The notes beneath the pieces are model-generated. The model had not been told where the DNA came from and did no database searches. It saw only the letters and a program-made list of their open reading frames with translations. Shown here piece by piece: positions 1 through 8,150 of a stretch of DNA of 64,000 nt (positions within the stretch are counted from its first letter, which is position 1; each line of letters opens with the position of its first letter). The DNA is taken from contig CAMKKZ010000001.1 of NCBI GenBank assembly GCA_946413525.1, positions 124,001 through 188,000 of the forward strand. Reading direction: 5' to 3'. The position numbers and the translations under genes are program-made. Origin of the DNA: an uncultured Oribacterium sp. (GTDB lineage Bacteria; Bacillota; Clostridia; Lachnospirales; Lachnospiraceae).

Positions 1-459
1 AAGAATCCATTCCGCCGTAATCTGGATTTCCGTCGCCTGTCCTTTGGCCCCGCCTGAAGGCTGATGAATCATAACCTCCGCATTGGGGAGTGCCATCCGC
101 TTGCCTTTTGCCCCTCCCGCCAGCAGGAAAGCTCCCATCGAAGCCGCCATTCCTATGCATATCGTGGCTACATCACACTTGATATACTGCATCGTGTCAT
201 AAATGGCCATACCGGCCGTAATCACCCCGCCGGGAGAATTGATGTAAAGGCTTATATCCTTGTCTGGATCCTCTGACTCAAGGTAAAGAAGCTGCGCCAC
301 AACGAGGGATGCGGTATCATTATTGACTTCATCTCCGAGAAAAACTATGCGTTCATTTAAAAGCCTGGAGAAAATATCGTAGGATCTTTCCCCCCTGGAT
401 GTCGACTGTATGACATAGGGAATCGTGGAAATGTCATTTGGGAAAAAGGGATTCATCAT
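1..459 (-). CDS. clpP: ATP-dependent Clp protease proteolytic subunit ClpP (3' end outside window)
   Basis: Only the first 153 codons are inside the window; the gene runs off the left edge. ClpP is the serine peptidase chamber that works with ClpX or ClpC ATPases to degrade unfolded and tagged cytosolic proteins. The reading shows the ClpP core, including the oligomer-handle region INSPGG near residue 74, the nucleophile Ser107 in GMAASMG and the catalytic His132 in MIHQPSGG; the Asp lies beyond the edge. The start at 459 is chosen over the ATG three bases inside because GGAGG at 470-474 is 10 bases upstream. It follows tig on the same strand, the common Firmicutes order tig-clpP-clpX. Identification is firm. 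Confidence 0.96.
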   Translation of the reverse strand, partial: MMNPFFPNDISTIPYVIQSTSRGERSYDIFSRLLNERIVFLGDEVNNDTASLVVAQLLYLESEDPDKDISLYINSPGGVITAGMAIYDTMQYIKCDVATICIGMAASMGAFLLAGGAKGKRMALPNAEVMIHQPSGGAKGQATEIQITAEWIL

Positions 460-630
460 TCAATAATGGCCTCCAACCATGATCATTGATTTTTTAATCT
501 AATTATTATCTATTCTTATCTATTCTTATATTCTATAAGCAATTGTTAATTAATATAATTAATAAATAATTGTTATCAATTAAAATAACGCTTTTTTTAC
601 ACTGTCTCTTGTACAGCTATGCAGGATGTG

Positions 631-670
631 AAAAAATGCCACCGCGCGGGCAGCCGCGAATTTTGCGGCT
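631..670 (-). terminator. possible terminator after trigger factor gene
   Basis: Read on the minus strand, the arms AGCCGC and GCGGCT flank a 7-base loop. A second short stem TGCC/GGCA follows and leads directly into a run of six T. It lies 36 bases after the tig stop. The stems are short and compete with each other, so this is tentative. Confidence 0.4.
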
Positions 671-705
671 AAAAGTATTTAACAGGGCTGGCAACAAGAA
701 AAATA

Positions 706-2007
706 TCACGCAGAGGCAGCAGGATCGACAAGGTCTGCTTCTGATACGAGAAAATCGATTGTTTCCTGGATCTCAAGTTCCCTCTTTACCGATTTTCTTT
801 GCGAATCAGTTACTGTCTTCATGAAGTCTTCAAGCTTCATCTTGTACTGGTCAGCAATTCTTCTTAACTCTGCATCTACCCTATCTTCTGAAACTTCAAT
901 GCCCTCGGCTTTTTGAATTGCATCCAGAACAAGAGAGGTCCTTATATTATGCTCCGCCTGTGGCTTCATATCCTTTCTGAGATCCTCAACCGTCTTTCCC
1001 ATCATTTTCAAATATTCATCAAAGGGAATTCCCTGCTGAGCAAGCTGCATCCGATAATTACTTATCATATCTTCGACCTGACTATCCAGCATGGCATCGG
1101 GTATTTCCATTTCCGCGTTTTCAACCGCCTTGTTAATCACCTTGTTTTCATTCTGCGTGGTGGCAGCTTTTTCTTTTTCCGCAAGAATCCCCTTTCTTAA
1201 ATCCTCCTTGTATTCGTCCAATGTGGAAAATTCCGAAACATCCGAGGCAAAATCGTCATCCGCTTCAGGTATCTGCTTTTCCTTCACATTCTTGACTACG
1301 ACATGGAAAACGGCATCCTTTCCGGCTACTTCTTTTGCGCCGTAATCACTGGGGAACGTCACCTTCACATCCGTCTCGCCCCCGGACGGGACTCCGACAA
1401 GCTGATCTTCAAAACCGGGGATGAAAGTCCCGGAACCAATCGTCAGGGGATAATCCTCACCGTTCCCTCCGGCAAATTCCACCCCGTCTATAGTCCCTTT
1501 GAAGTCAATTGTTGCAATATCTCCCTGTCGAACTTCCCTTTCCACTTCCACGATACGGGCATTTTTTTCCAGTTCATCGCGGAGCTTGTCCTCGATGTCT
1601 TCATCGGATACGGAGATCTCGGTCCTTTCCACTGTAATCCCCTTATATTCTCCAAGGGTGACCTCAGGACGCACGGCAACTAGAGCCGTATATACCAAAT
1701 CTTTGCCTTTTTCCAAAGTCTCAACTCCAATCTCTGGTCTGGAAACAATGAAAAGATCAGATTCCTTGACGGCATCGGGGTAAGTGGCCTCTATTATTTC
1801 ATTGAAAGCATCCTCATAAAAAATCTGAGGCCCGTATATTTTTTCAATCACAGCAAGGGGGGCTTTCCCTTTGCGAAATCCCGGCAGGCGGAAGCTGCCT
1901 CGTTTTTTTCGATATACAGATTGAATGGCATCATCGAATCGGGCCGCTTCGACTGTAATCGTCAGCTTCGCCATATTTTTTTCCATATTTTCAACTTTCA
2001 CATTCAT
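706..2007 (-). CDS. tig: trigger factor, ribosome-bound chaperone / peptidyl-prolyl isomerase
   Basis: Trigger factor binds beside the ribosome exit tunnel and shelters nascent chains. The 433-residue product has the family's usual length and three-part order: an N-terminal ribosome-binding domain with the signature GFRKGKAP at residues 43-50, an FKBP-type isomerase domain at roughly 155-245, and a helical C-terminal chaperone region. The ATG at 2007 has GGAGG 8 bases upstream. A good promoter lies at 2179-2207, giving a leader of about 165 bases. It is transcribed toward clpP, linking folding and proteolysis. An ordinary housekeeping gene. Confidence 0.97.
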   Translation of the reverse strand: MNVKVENMEKNMAKLTITVEAARFDDAIQSVYRKKRGSFRLPGFRKGKAPLAVIEKIYGPQIFYEDAFNEIIEATYPDAVKESDLFIVSRPEIGVETLEKGKDLVYTALVAVRPEVTLGEYKGITVERTEISVSDEDIEDKLRDELEKNARIVEVEREVRQGDIATIDFKGTIDGVEFAGGNGEDYPLTIGSGTFIPGFEDQLVGVPSGGETDVKVTFPSDYGAKEVAGKDAVFHVVVKNVKEKQIPEADDDFASDVSEFSTLDEYKEDLRKGILAEKEKAATTQNENKVINKAVENAEMEIPDAMLDSQVEDMISNYRMQLAQQGIPFDEYLKMMGKTVEDLRKDMKPQAEHNIRTSLVLDAIQKAEGIEVSEDRVDAELRRIADQYKMKLEDFMKTVTDSQRKSVKRELEIQETIDFLVSEADLVDPAASA

Positions 2008-2178
2008 GTCAGAGTACCTCCAATTTTAGGATTCGTCCGAACAAAATTTACCTAAAACATATTTTGTCCGGATTATCCACAGGGCTTCTTGTGCTGCGGA
2101 AAACCTGCCATTCTGATTTCAGATATACAGACCCTTGCGGTATTGTATTAGCAGATAAATAAACATACTCAAAAAATT

Positions 2179-2207
2179 AGTATAACATAGTTTTTGTTCA
2201 CTTGCAA
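2179..2207 (-). promoter_or_regulatory. sigma-A type promoter of tig
   Basis: On the minus strand TTGCAA, a 17-base spacer and TATACT form a near-consensus promoter reading toward tig. Start of transcription is expected near 2172. Confidence 0.7.
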
Positions 2208-2329
2208 GAAAAACCATTGGCGACATAACAATCCAAACCCATGCTTTGACTTAATGCCGCAGGCAATGAGTCCCATTTGTGTCGCGCCAGCGGCACAAGG
2301 CACACCACGGATAAACCCACATTGAGTTT
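2208..2329. other. gene-free stretch with palindromic sequence upstream of the tig promoter
   Basis: The 322-base gap between tig and the ABC permease contains the tig promoter on its left. On its right is a block (about 2215-2325) with small inverted repeats, for example TGCC/GGCA near 2255 and a TTGTG/CACAA pair near 2278-2300. It would form the 3' untranslated end of the ABC operon. I see no coding potential beyond shadow frames and no clear T-tailed terminator. Confidence 0.4.
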
Positions 2330-3667
2330 TCAGTCGTTCCGGATAGCCGTAAGGGCGCTGAGCTTCATGGCCCTGACAGAAGGAACGTATCCAGACAGCG
2401 AACCGACCACCACCGCAAACAGAATGGCAAAAGCGGCAAGCCAATGAGGGATATAGGAAATAGCATTACTGCCGCCGCCAAAATAAAAAAGCCCCATGGA
2501 CTCGCCGCCTCCCAAAAACATATTGATGAATCCTGAAATTCCATAACTCAGGAGAACACCTGTCGTCCCGCCCAGAAAGCCAATCATTGCGGATTCACAA
2601 AGAAACATATTTCTAATATCGCCCATATCGCATCCAAGGACCTTCATAACCCCTATTTCCCTTGTGCGTTCATAGATGGACATCATCATCGTGTTCATGA
2701 TTCCGATTGCTGCCACCAGCAATGAAACAGCTCCTATCCCGCCCAGCACCATCTGTACTACGCCCATGGTCTGCTGGGCTTGTTTAAGCCACTCCATATT
2801 TGAATAGCAGGTAAAGCCTTGATCGGAAATGATTTTTTGAACATCCGTGACATTTTCCATGGAATCCACAAAAACATAAGCCGAATCATAAACATAATAA
2901 CGAAGGGCTTTGCCCTTCTTATTGGTTTTAGGATTTGGAACCAGATTTTTTTTATAAATCTTTTTCAGAAATCTTTTGAATGTATCAATATCCGCATAGC
3001 AGCGCATGGATGTTTCGGAATAGGCGTCTTTTTCTCCTGCCAGCACTCCGGAAGTCTGCAATATATATTTTTTTGCCGGGGATGTGGACGTGTTCCCTTC
3101 CGGGGAATCAATGGATCCAATATTTGACGCATCCGGGAACTGATAAAATATCGTCTCCGTTTCCGGATCCACCGAACGCGGATTGGCCCAGTCATTTTTC
3201 TTATAAAAATTACCTGTTGCGGTGTTCCCGTAAACCAGGGAAAGAGTTCCCTGGTCGGGCTTGGGAATTTCACCGGATTTGAGAGTAAGCTGGGAAAAAT
3301 AATCCTGTGAAACCCCTACGATTTCATAATTCGATGTATAAGCGCCGCAGTTTGCGGTTACATTTACGGACAGGGCGGGAGATGTGCCGATAACATGGGG
3401 AATCACGGAAAAATTCGAAATGCATTCATCCGTCAATTCATGCGAACTGTCATTTTCAGTCCATGACCAGTTCACCACGTTGATCATGGTCAGCGAGCCA
3501 TAATTCTGATAGGACTCCAAAAGCATCCTGCTCATCCCCAGCCCCAGACTAAGCATTACAACAATGGACGCCGTGCCTATAATAACGCCCAGGATGGTAA
3601 GTATGCTGCGAGTCTTCCGGCGAAGCAGGTTGCTTCCCGCGAGGCTGACGAGATCAAATATCCTCAT
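2330..3667 (-). CDS. MacB/FtsX-family ABC transporter permease
   Basis: This 445-residue protein has the MacB layout: a first membrane helix near residues 20-45, a large extracytoplasmic domain to about 300, then three C-terminal helices (about 305-330, 355-385 and 405-430). The cytoplasmic loop YERTREIGVMKVLG is characteristic of FtsX-type permeases, which transmit ATPase movement across the membrane rather than move small solutes. It ends a three-gene unit with the ATPase at 5689-6504 and the surface protein at 3654-5723, whose end it overlaps by 14 bases. An AAAGGA ribosome site precedes the ATG at 3667. The substrate is unknown; peptide or lipoprotein handling, or mechanical signalling to the wall, are the family's usual roles. 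Confidence 0.88.
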   Translation of the reverse strand: MRIFDLVSLAGSNLLRRKTRSILTILGVIIGTASIVVMLSLGLGMSRMLLESYQNYGSLTMINVVNWSWTENDSSHELTDECISNFSVIPHVIGTSPALSVNVTANCGAYTSNYEIVGVSQDYFSQLTLKSGEIPKPDQGTLSLVYGNTATGNFYKKNDWANPRSVDPETETIFYQFPDASNIGSIDSPEGNTSTSPAKKYILQTSGVLAGEKDAYSETSMRCYADIDTFKRFLKKIYKKNLVPNPKTNKKGKALRYYVYDSAYVFVDSMENVTDVQKIISDQGFTCYSNMEWLKQAQQTMGVVQMVLGGIGAVSLLVAAIGIMNTMMMSIYERTREIGVMKVLGCDMGDIRNMFLCESAMIGFLGGTTGVLLSYGISGFINMFLGGGESMGLFYFGGGSNAISYIPHWLAAFAILFAVVVGSLSGYVPSVRAMKLSALTAIRND

Positions 3668-5723
3668 CTATATCCTTTCTCTTCCTTTTCCTCCGCCTGA
3701 TTATAATAAAAAGGAACAAAATTGCGACAACTGCCGAAGGGATAATGATATGCAGGTATTTCTTCAAAGACCCGATGCCATTTTCCTGTTCCACTTCTTC
3801 TGTTTCCATCAGCAATCCCTGCGGCTCCTCTTCCACCACTTCCGAAACGTAGAGCTTAATGCTGGTTTCCTGCGAAAACGGATTGCCGTTAACATCTTCA
3901 AAATTGATTTTGACAGGGATCACGCCCTCATCGAGGGTTTGTGCCACTCCCTCCAGCATTACATCCACATTTCCGCTTTCCCCAGGCTTTATATTTCCTA
4001 CATAAGAAGAGGCCTTTTTGATGGAATCCGCTTCGAAAACAGCCTCTACATTATATAGCATTACCTTTCCGGTGTTATTAATGCCAAACATGACATTGGA
4101 TTCCCCTCCCGTTTCAATTTCTTCGGGCATGATTTCAAAATTCGAACAGCTCAGTCTGGCCACCTGGTTGACAGGTATATCGATTTCCACTTTTTCTGAA
4201 GCGTTTTTGTATTCCGGCGAATCGTATTTTTCATTTATCGTCAAAGAATATGACTTCGGGTTTACCCCGGCGGCAACGGTCATATTTACCTTGACCTCCC
4301 TGCTTTCACCTGCCGAAAGCGAATTAAGGACCATGGAATTCGCGCCCCCCTCTATCGTGAAAACCGGGGATTCGTTTTCCTTTGCCGATTCCAATGTCAA
4401 AAGGATGTTGCTGGCCGCGATATCCGTTGAGGCGTTCTTCATGATCATCGACAGCGTAAAGCGCTCTCCGGCGAAGACCTTCTCCGGGATGGTGCGGTAG
4501 GAATCCACAATCAGCCTGGCGCGGCTTCGGTCATTCTCATTGAATTCGCGAAGGGATTCATCCGGGTCTATCATGGAAAGATTATAAACATTTACATAAA
4601 AATAAAAATTTTCCGACTGAGCCACCGTGGCTCCCGGCGTCTGTTTATAGCTGACATTAAAAAAAAGAGGATAATATCCGCTGGCCGCGTTGGGCTTAAT
4701 TGCCATAGAATACGGAGGTGAAATAATTCCATCCACCCCAACCTCTTCATAAAAACGGTCATAATTCGATTCATTGATGCTGAAGGGGAAGCCCTTGTCA
4801 GCAGATGCCTTGGCAGCCGCCGTGGGCTGCATGGCCAGATTGCCGTCAAGGTACATATTCATATGAACCAGAACGTCATACAGAGGTTTTCCGGTCTGAT
4901 TCCGCATTTTCACGGAAAACTCGGAAATATCCGGATAATTACATTGAGGGGTGGCCTGGTCTTCGCCAATGACAAAGGCGCTGTCGCGCTTTGTTATGCC
5001 CGGATCCACAACTTCGCCGGCTGTACTGATATAAACGTTGACAAACTCAGTTTTGTGAAGGCTGCCATAGGATCCGCTGGAATTTTGGGCCACATCATAC
5101 CAGATCGTCAAAGGAATCCCATAGTAGCCCTGTTCCGTATCGGATCGGACAAATACATTAAATACCGCCTCAACATATTCGCCTTTTCGCAGCACCTCGA
5201 AGCTTTGTTCCTGCGTGAAAATCGAGGCATTGACTTCAAAGGGGTATCTTCCCCCATCCACCGGATAGGTGAGGCCGAGGCTCGCGTTGTATGCCCTCTG
5301 AATACCAGCCCTCCATCCTTCATTGTACGCGTCATGCGCCGCCATTTCAGAATCATCATCCGAATCAGAATCATAGGGATTGTTCCTGGGATAGTTGCCA
5401 GGGGCATTTTCAGAATTGGCAAGATAGTTTTGATCGTTGGATAAACGGACGCGGACATTGCTAATCTCGTCCGTGGCGGGATTGTAAAGCCCGTTCACAC
5501 CATTGTAACCTATCCGTACATGGAGCTGCATATCCTGCCCGATCACGCCTGTCTGTGTTTCTTCCGCGTCATGGATGAACGTATTGAGGTTGGTATCGAC
5601 ATAGGATGCCTTTGTCCGGAGAAGTGTACATGGGCGTACAGTCAAAAATAAAAAAAAACATATTAAAAAAAGGCTCGGCAGAATGATTTTATTTTTTTCT
5701 TTCTTTCTTCGGAACTGATTCAT
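3654..5723 (-). CDS. exported, C-terminally membrane-anchored protein with CARDB/S-layer-like domains, partner of ABC transporter
   Basis: The 689-residue product starts with a basic stretch and a hydrophobic export segment (about residues 12-35). It continues as a long beta-rich ectodomain with repeated Ig-like/CARDB-type segments, each with an N-x-G or L-x-x-G-E-S turn (for example NSLSAGESREVKVN, and NVDVMLEGVAQTL after a KPGESG turn). It ends with one membrane helix near 655-675 and an R/K-rich tail. It would be held on the outer face of the membrane by both ends. The start at 5723 has GGGGAGG upstream and overlaps the ATPase gene by 35 bases; its own end overlaps the permease. The tight coupling suggests an accessory subunit of the ABC complex. 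No enzymatic motif is visible. Confidence 0.75.
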   Translation of the reverse strand: MNQFRRKKEKNKIILPSLFLICFFLFLTVRPCTLLRTKASYVDTNLNTFIHDAEETQTGVIGQDMQLHVRIGYNGVNGLYNPATDEISNVRVRLSNDQNYLANSENAPGNYPRNNPYDSDSDDDSEMAAHDAYNEGWRAGIQRAYNASLGLTYPVDGGRYPFEVNASIFTQEQSFEVLRKGEYVEAVFNVFVRSDTEQGYYGIPLTIWYDVAQNSSGSYGSLHKTEFVNVYISTAGEVVDPGITKRDSAFVIGEDQATPQCNYPDISEFSVKMRNQTGKPLYDVLVHMNMYLDGNLAMQPTAAAKASADKGFPFSINESNYDRFYEEVGVDGIISPPYSMAIKPNAASGYYPLFFNVSYKQTPGATVAQSENFYFYVNVYNLSMIDPDESLREFNENDRSRARLIVDSYRTIPEKVFAGERFTLSMIMKNASTDIAASNILLTLESAKENESPVFTIEGGANSMVLNSLSAGESREVKVNMTVAAGVNPKSYSLTINEKYDSPEYKNASEKVEIDIPVNQVARLSCSNFEIMPEEIETGGESNVMFGINNTGKVMLYNVEAVFEADSIKKASSYVGNIKPGESGNVDVMLEGVAQTLDEGVIPVKINFEDVNGNPFSQETSIKLYVSEVVEEEPQGLLMETEEVEQENGIGSLKKYLHIIIPSAVVAILFLFIIIRRRKRKRKDIDEDI

Positions 5724-6504
5724 TTTCCTCCCCTATTAAAGTTGGGTTTGGGGCCACATCACAAAAGGGCATTGAACCATTTTCAGAAAAAATGCGTTTT
5801 TCAATCTCACTGTCCGGATTGTAGATCACTTCAATCACCCTTCCATCCACTACTTTAAGCTGTCTGTCCGCCCAGGCAGCAATGACAGGGTCGTGGGTTA
5901 CCATGACCAGGGTCTTTTTCTGCGAGCGAACTATTTCCCGCATAATCTGCAGCACTTCTTCCGTAGTATGGGAATCAAGGTTGCCTGTGGGTTCATCCGC
6001 AAAAATAATCTTCGGATCAATCACAAGGGCCCTGGCGATGCCGACACGCTGCTGCTGTCCGCCGGACATTTGGTTCGGCATATGGTCGGCCTGGTCTCCA
6101 ATGCCAATCATCCGCATATATTTCATTGCCTTCTGCGTACGTTTTTTATATGGAACACCCCTGAACATCAGAGGCATTGCGACATTTTCAAGAGCGTTCA
6201 TGGAATTCAGAAGATTATAGCTTTGAAATATAAAGCCTATGTGCATACGCCGAAATGCCACCAACTGCCTTTCATTCATTCTGTCAATTCGCTTTCCGGC
6301 TATGTTTATGCTGCCGGAGGAGGGCTTCTCCAGGCCGGCAAGCATATTAAGGCAGGTTGATTTTCCTGAACCGGAGGTTCCTACGATTGCGACAAATTCC
6401 CCTTCGTAAATATCAAAGCTTACTCCGCAGAGAGCGTACACCTTGTTATTTCCAATATGGTAAATTTTGCAAAGCTTCTTCACGCTGATAATGGGAGAAA
6501 GCAT
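5689..6504 (-). CDS. ABC transporter ATP-binding protein, MacB/LolD type
   Basis: This ATPase powers the FtsX-type permease encoded two genes downstream. All key motifs are present: Walker A GTSGSGKST, Q-loop in FIFQSYNLL, signature SGGQQQR, Walker B IIFADEPTGNLD and the H-loop MVTHD. The order and the LNSMNALENVAMPL stretch are typical of the MacB/LolD group. The frame opens at 6564, but the ATG at 6504 starts the family homology and has AGGG 8 bases upstream. The C-terminal 60 residues (after VVDGRVIEV) extend beyond the usual domain and are charged. It follows serS by 53 bases. Confidence 0.92.
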   Translation of the reverse strand: MLSPIISVKKLCKIYHIGNNKVYALCGVSFDIYEGEFVAIVGTSGSGKSTCLNMLAGLEKPSSGSINIAGKRIDRMNERQLVAFRRMHIGFIFQSYNLLNSMNALENVAMPLMFRGVPYKKRTQKAMKYMRMIGIGDQADHMPNQMSGGQQQRVGIARALVIDPKIIFADEPTGNLDSHTTEEVLQIMREIVRSQKKTLVMVTHDPVIAAWADRQLKVVDGRVIEVIYNPDSEIEKRIFSENGSMPFCDVAPNPTLIGEENESVPKKERKK

Positions 6505-6557
6505 GATACTGTCCCTAATCTCCTGTATTAAAGTAGTGTTTTCGATGCGGTATCGCG

Positions 6558-7874
6558 TCAGCAAGGCTTCTCTCCGGTAATCGAGTTGTAACGAGGAATC
6601 AGCCGATCCACGCCGCCCATATAAGGTCTAAGCACTTCGGGGATCGTAACGGATCCATCTGCCTGAAGACGATTTTCCAGGAAAGCAATGAGCATCCTGG
6701 GAGGGGCGACGCAGGTATTGTTCAAGGTGTATGCCAGATAATTCCTCCCGTCCTCACCTTTTATTCTGATCTTCAAGCGCCGAGCCTGCGCATCCCCGAG
6801 ATTGGAGCAGGATCCGACCTCGAAATATTTTTTCTGCCTGGGTGACCAGGCTTCAACATCGCAGGATTTCACCTTTAGATCCGCAAGATCCCCGGAACAG
6901 CATTCCAGGGTTCTGACGGGAATTTCCATGGAGCGGAAAAAGTCCACGGTATTCTTCCAGAGGATGTTGTACCAATGCATGGCATCCCCGGGTTCACATA
7001 CCACGATCATCTCCTGCTTTTCAAATTGATGTATCCTGTAAACCCCGCGTTCCTCCATTCCATGAGCACCCTTCTCTTTACGAAAACAGGGCGAATAGGA
7101 GGTAAGGGTCAGCGGGAGCTGCGCAGCCGGAATAATCTGGTCGATGAATCGGCCAATCATAGAATGTTCAGACGTACCAATCAGGTAAAGATCCTCCCCC
7201 TCGATTTTGTACATCATTGCGTCCATTTCAGAGAATGACATCACGCCATCAACAACCTTTGAGCGGATCATATACGGAGGGATGACATAGGTGAAGCCCC
7301 GTCCGATCATATAATCCCTGGCGTAAGACAGGATTGCGGAATGGAGCCTGGCCATATCGCCAATCAGGTAGTAAAAGCCGTTTCCGGCAACGCGCCCGGC
7401 CGCGTCGAGGTCTATTCCTCCAAAGCTTTCCATGATGTCCGTGTGGTAAGGCACTGTGAAATCCGGCACAACAGGGTCACCAAAACGCTCATTTTCCACA
7501 TTATGACTATCATCAGGCCCTATCGGTACAGAAGGATCGATAATGTTGGGAATCAGCATCATGCGTTTCCTGACTTCTCCCTGAAGTTCCGGTTCCCTGG
7601 CCTCCAATTCCTTCAATTTCTCAGAAAAAGATGCCACCTGCTGTTTGACAGCATTTGCTTCCTCCTTTTTCCCCTGGGCCATCAGAGTCCCGATCTGTTT
7701 CGAGACCTGATTCTTCTTTGAGCGAAGCTCATCTGCTTCCGCCTGAACCTTTCTGGATTCAGCGTCCAGACGAATGACCTCGTCAACAAGGGGGAGCTTT
7801 TCCTCCTGAAATTTTTTCTTGATGTTTTCTTTAACAAGCTCCGGATTTTCCCTTATCATACGAATATCTAACAT
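6558..7874 (-). CDS. serS: seryl-tRNA synthetase
   Basis: It charges tRNA-Ser with serine in the cytosol. The 438-residue product has the N-terminal two-helix coiled-coil arm (about residues 30-100, rich in E/K/Q) that grips the long variable arm of tRNA-Ser. The class II core follows, with motif 2 in PCFRKEKGAHGMEERGVYR and motif 3 around PPRMLIAFLEN. Motif 3 reads NNTCVAPPR rather than the common GSGLAVGR form, while the catalytic Arg is kept. The ATG at 7874 starts the conserved MLDIRMIRENPEL and is preceded by GGGAGG; the open frame reaches 7991 without support. Its promoter is at 7995-8023. I see no T-box in the 114-base leader. Confidence 0.95.
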   Translation of the reverse strand: MLDIRMIRENPELVKENIKKKFQEEKLPLVDEVIRLDAESRKVQAEADELRSKKNQVSKQIGTLMAQGKKEEANAVKQQVASFSEKLKELEAREPELQGEVRKRMMLIPNIIDPSVPIGPDDSHNVENERFGDPVVPDFTVPYHTDIMESFGGIDLDAAGRVAGNGFYYLIGDMARLHSAILSYARDYMIGRGFTYVIPPYMIRSKVVDGVMSFSEMDAMMYKIEGEDLYLIGTSEHSMIGRFIDQIIPAAQLPLTLTSYSPCFRKEKGAHGMEERGVYRIHQFEKQEMIVVCEPGDAMHWYNILWKNTVDFFRSMEIPVRTLECCSGDLADLKVKSCDVEAWSPRQKKYFEVGSCSNLGDAQARRLKIRIKGEDGRNYLAYTLNNTCVAPPRMLIAFLENRLQADGSVTIPEVLRPYMGGVDRLIPRYNSITGEKPC

Positions 7875-7994
7875 AATGCCTCTGTCCTCCCGATATTCTA
7901 AAGCTGCCGCCGCCAGACGGAAATGAATCACAGCATTTGCAAAATCGCTGTGTAATAAACTGCCGCCCATGGGCGGAAAGGTATACAGCACGAA

Positions 7995-8023
7995 AGTATA
8001 TCAGCTTGCGCTGTATTTTTCAA
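7995..8023 (-). promoter_or_regulatory. sigma-A type promoter of serS
   Basis: On the minus strand TTGAAA, a 17-base spacer and TATACT read toward serS. The leader of about 114 bases contains a perfect 14-base palindrome, CCGCCCATGGGCGG, at about 7963-7976. Confidence 0.7.
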
Positions 8024-8034
8024 TAATTGATTAC

Positions 8035-8150
8035 CCCACCCCTGCTTTCATGAATTTCCTGAATTTTCATGAATTTTCTGGATTACATGGTTTTTTCATG
8101 AATTCCCGGATTCACCTCACGGATTCACGGATTTCACGGATTACAAACAA
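8035..8150. repeat. degenerate short tandem repeats at the 3' end of the decarboxylase gene
   Basis: On the minus strand, units resembling AATCCGTGA and AATTCATGAA recur across about 110 bases. The array begins inside the last ten codons of the decarboxylase gene (IREIRESVR) and continues past its stop toward the serS promoter. Confidence 0.7.

Noticed and set aside
4863..5444. 193-codon plus-strand frame
   Set aside because: Antisense shadow of the surface protein partner of the ABC transporter.
7875..7990. T-box riboswitch before serS
   Set aside because: The leader is about 114 bases and I find neither the T-box consensus (TGGNACCGCG) nor a terminator.
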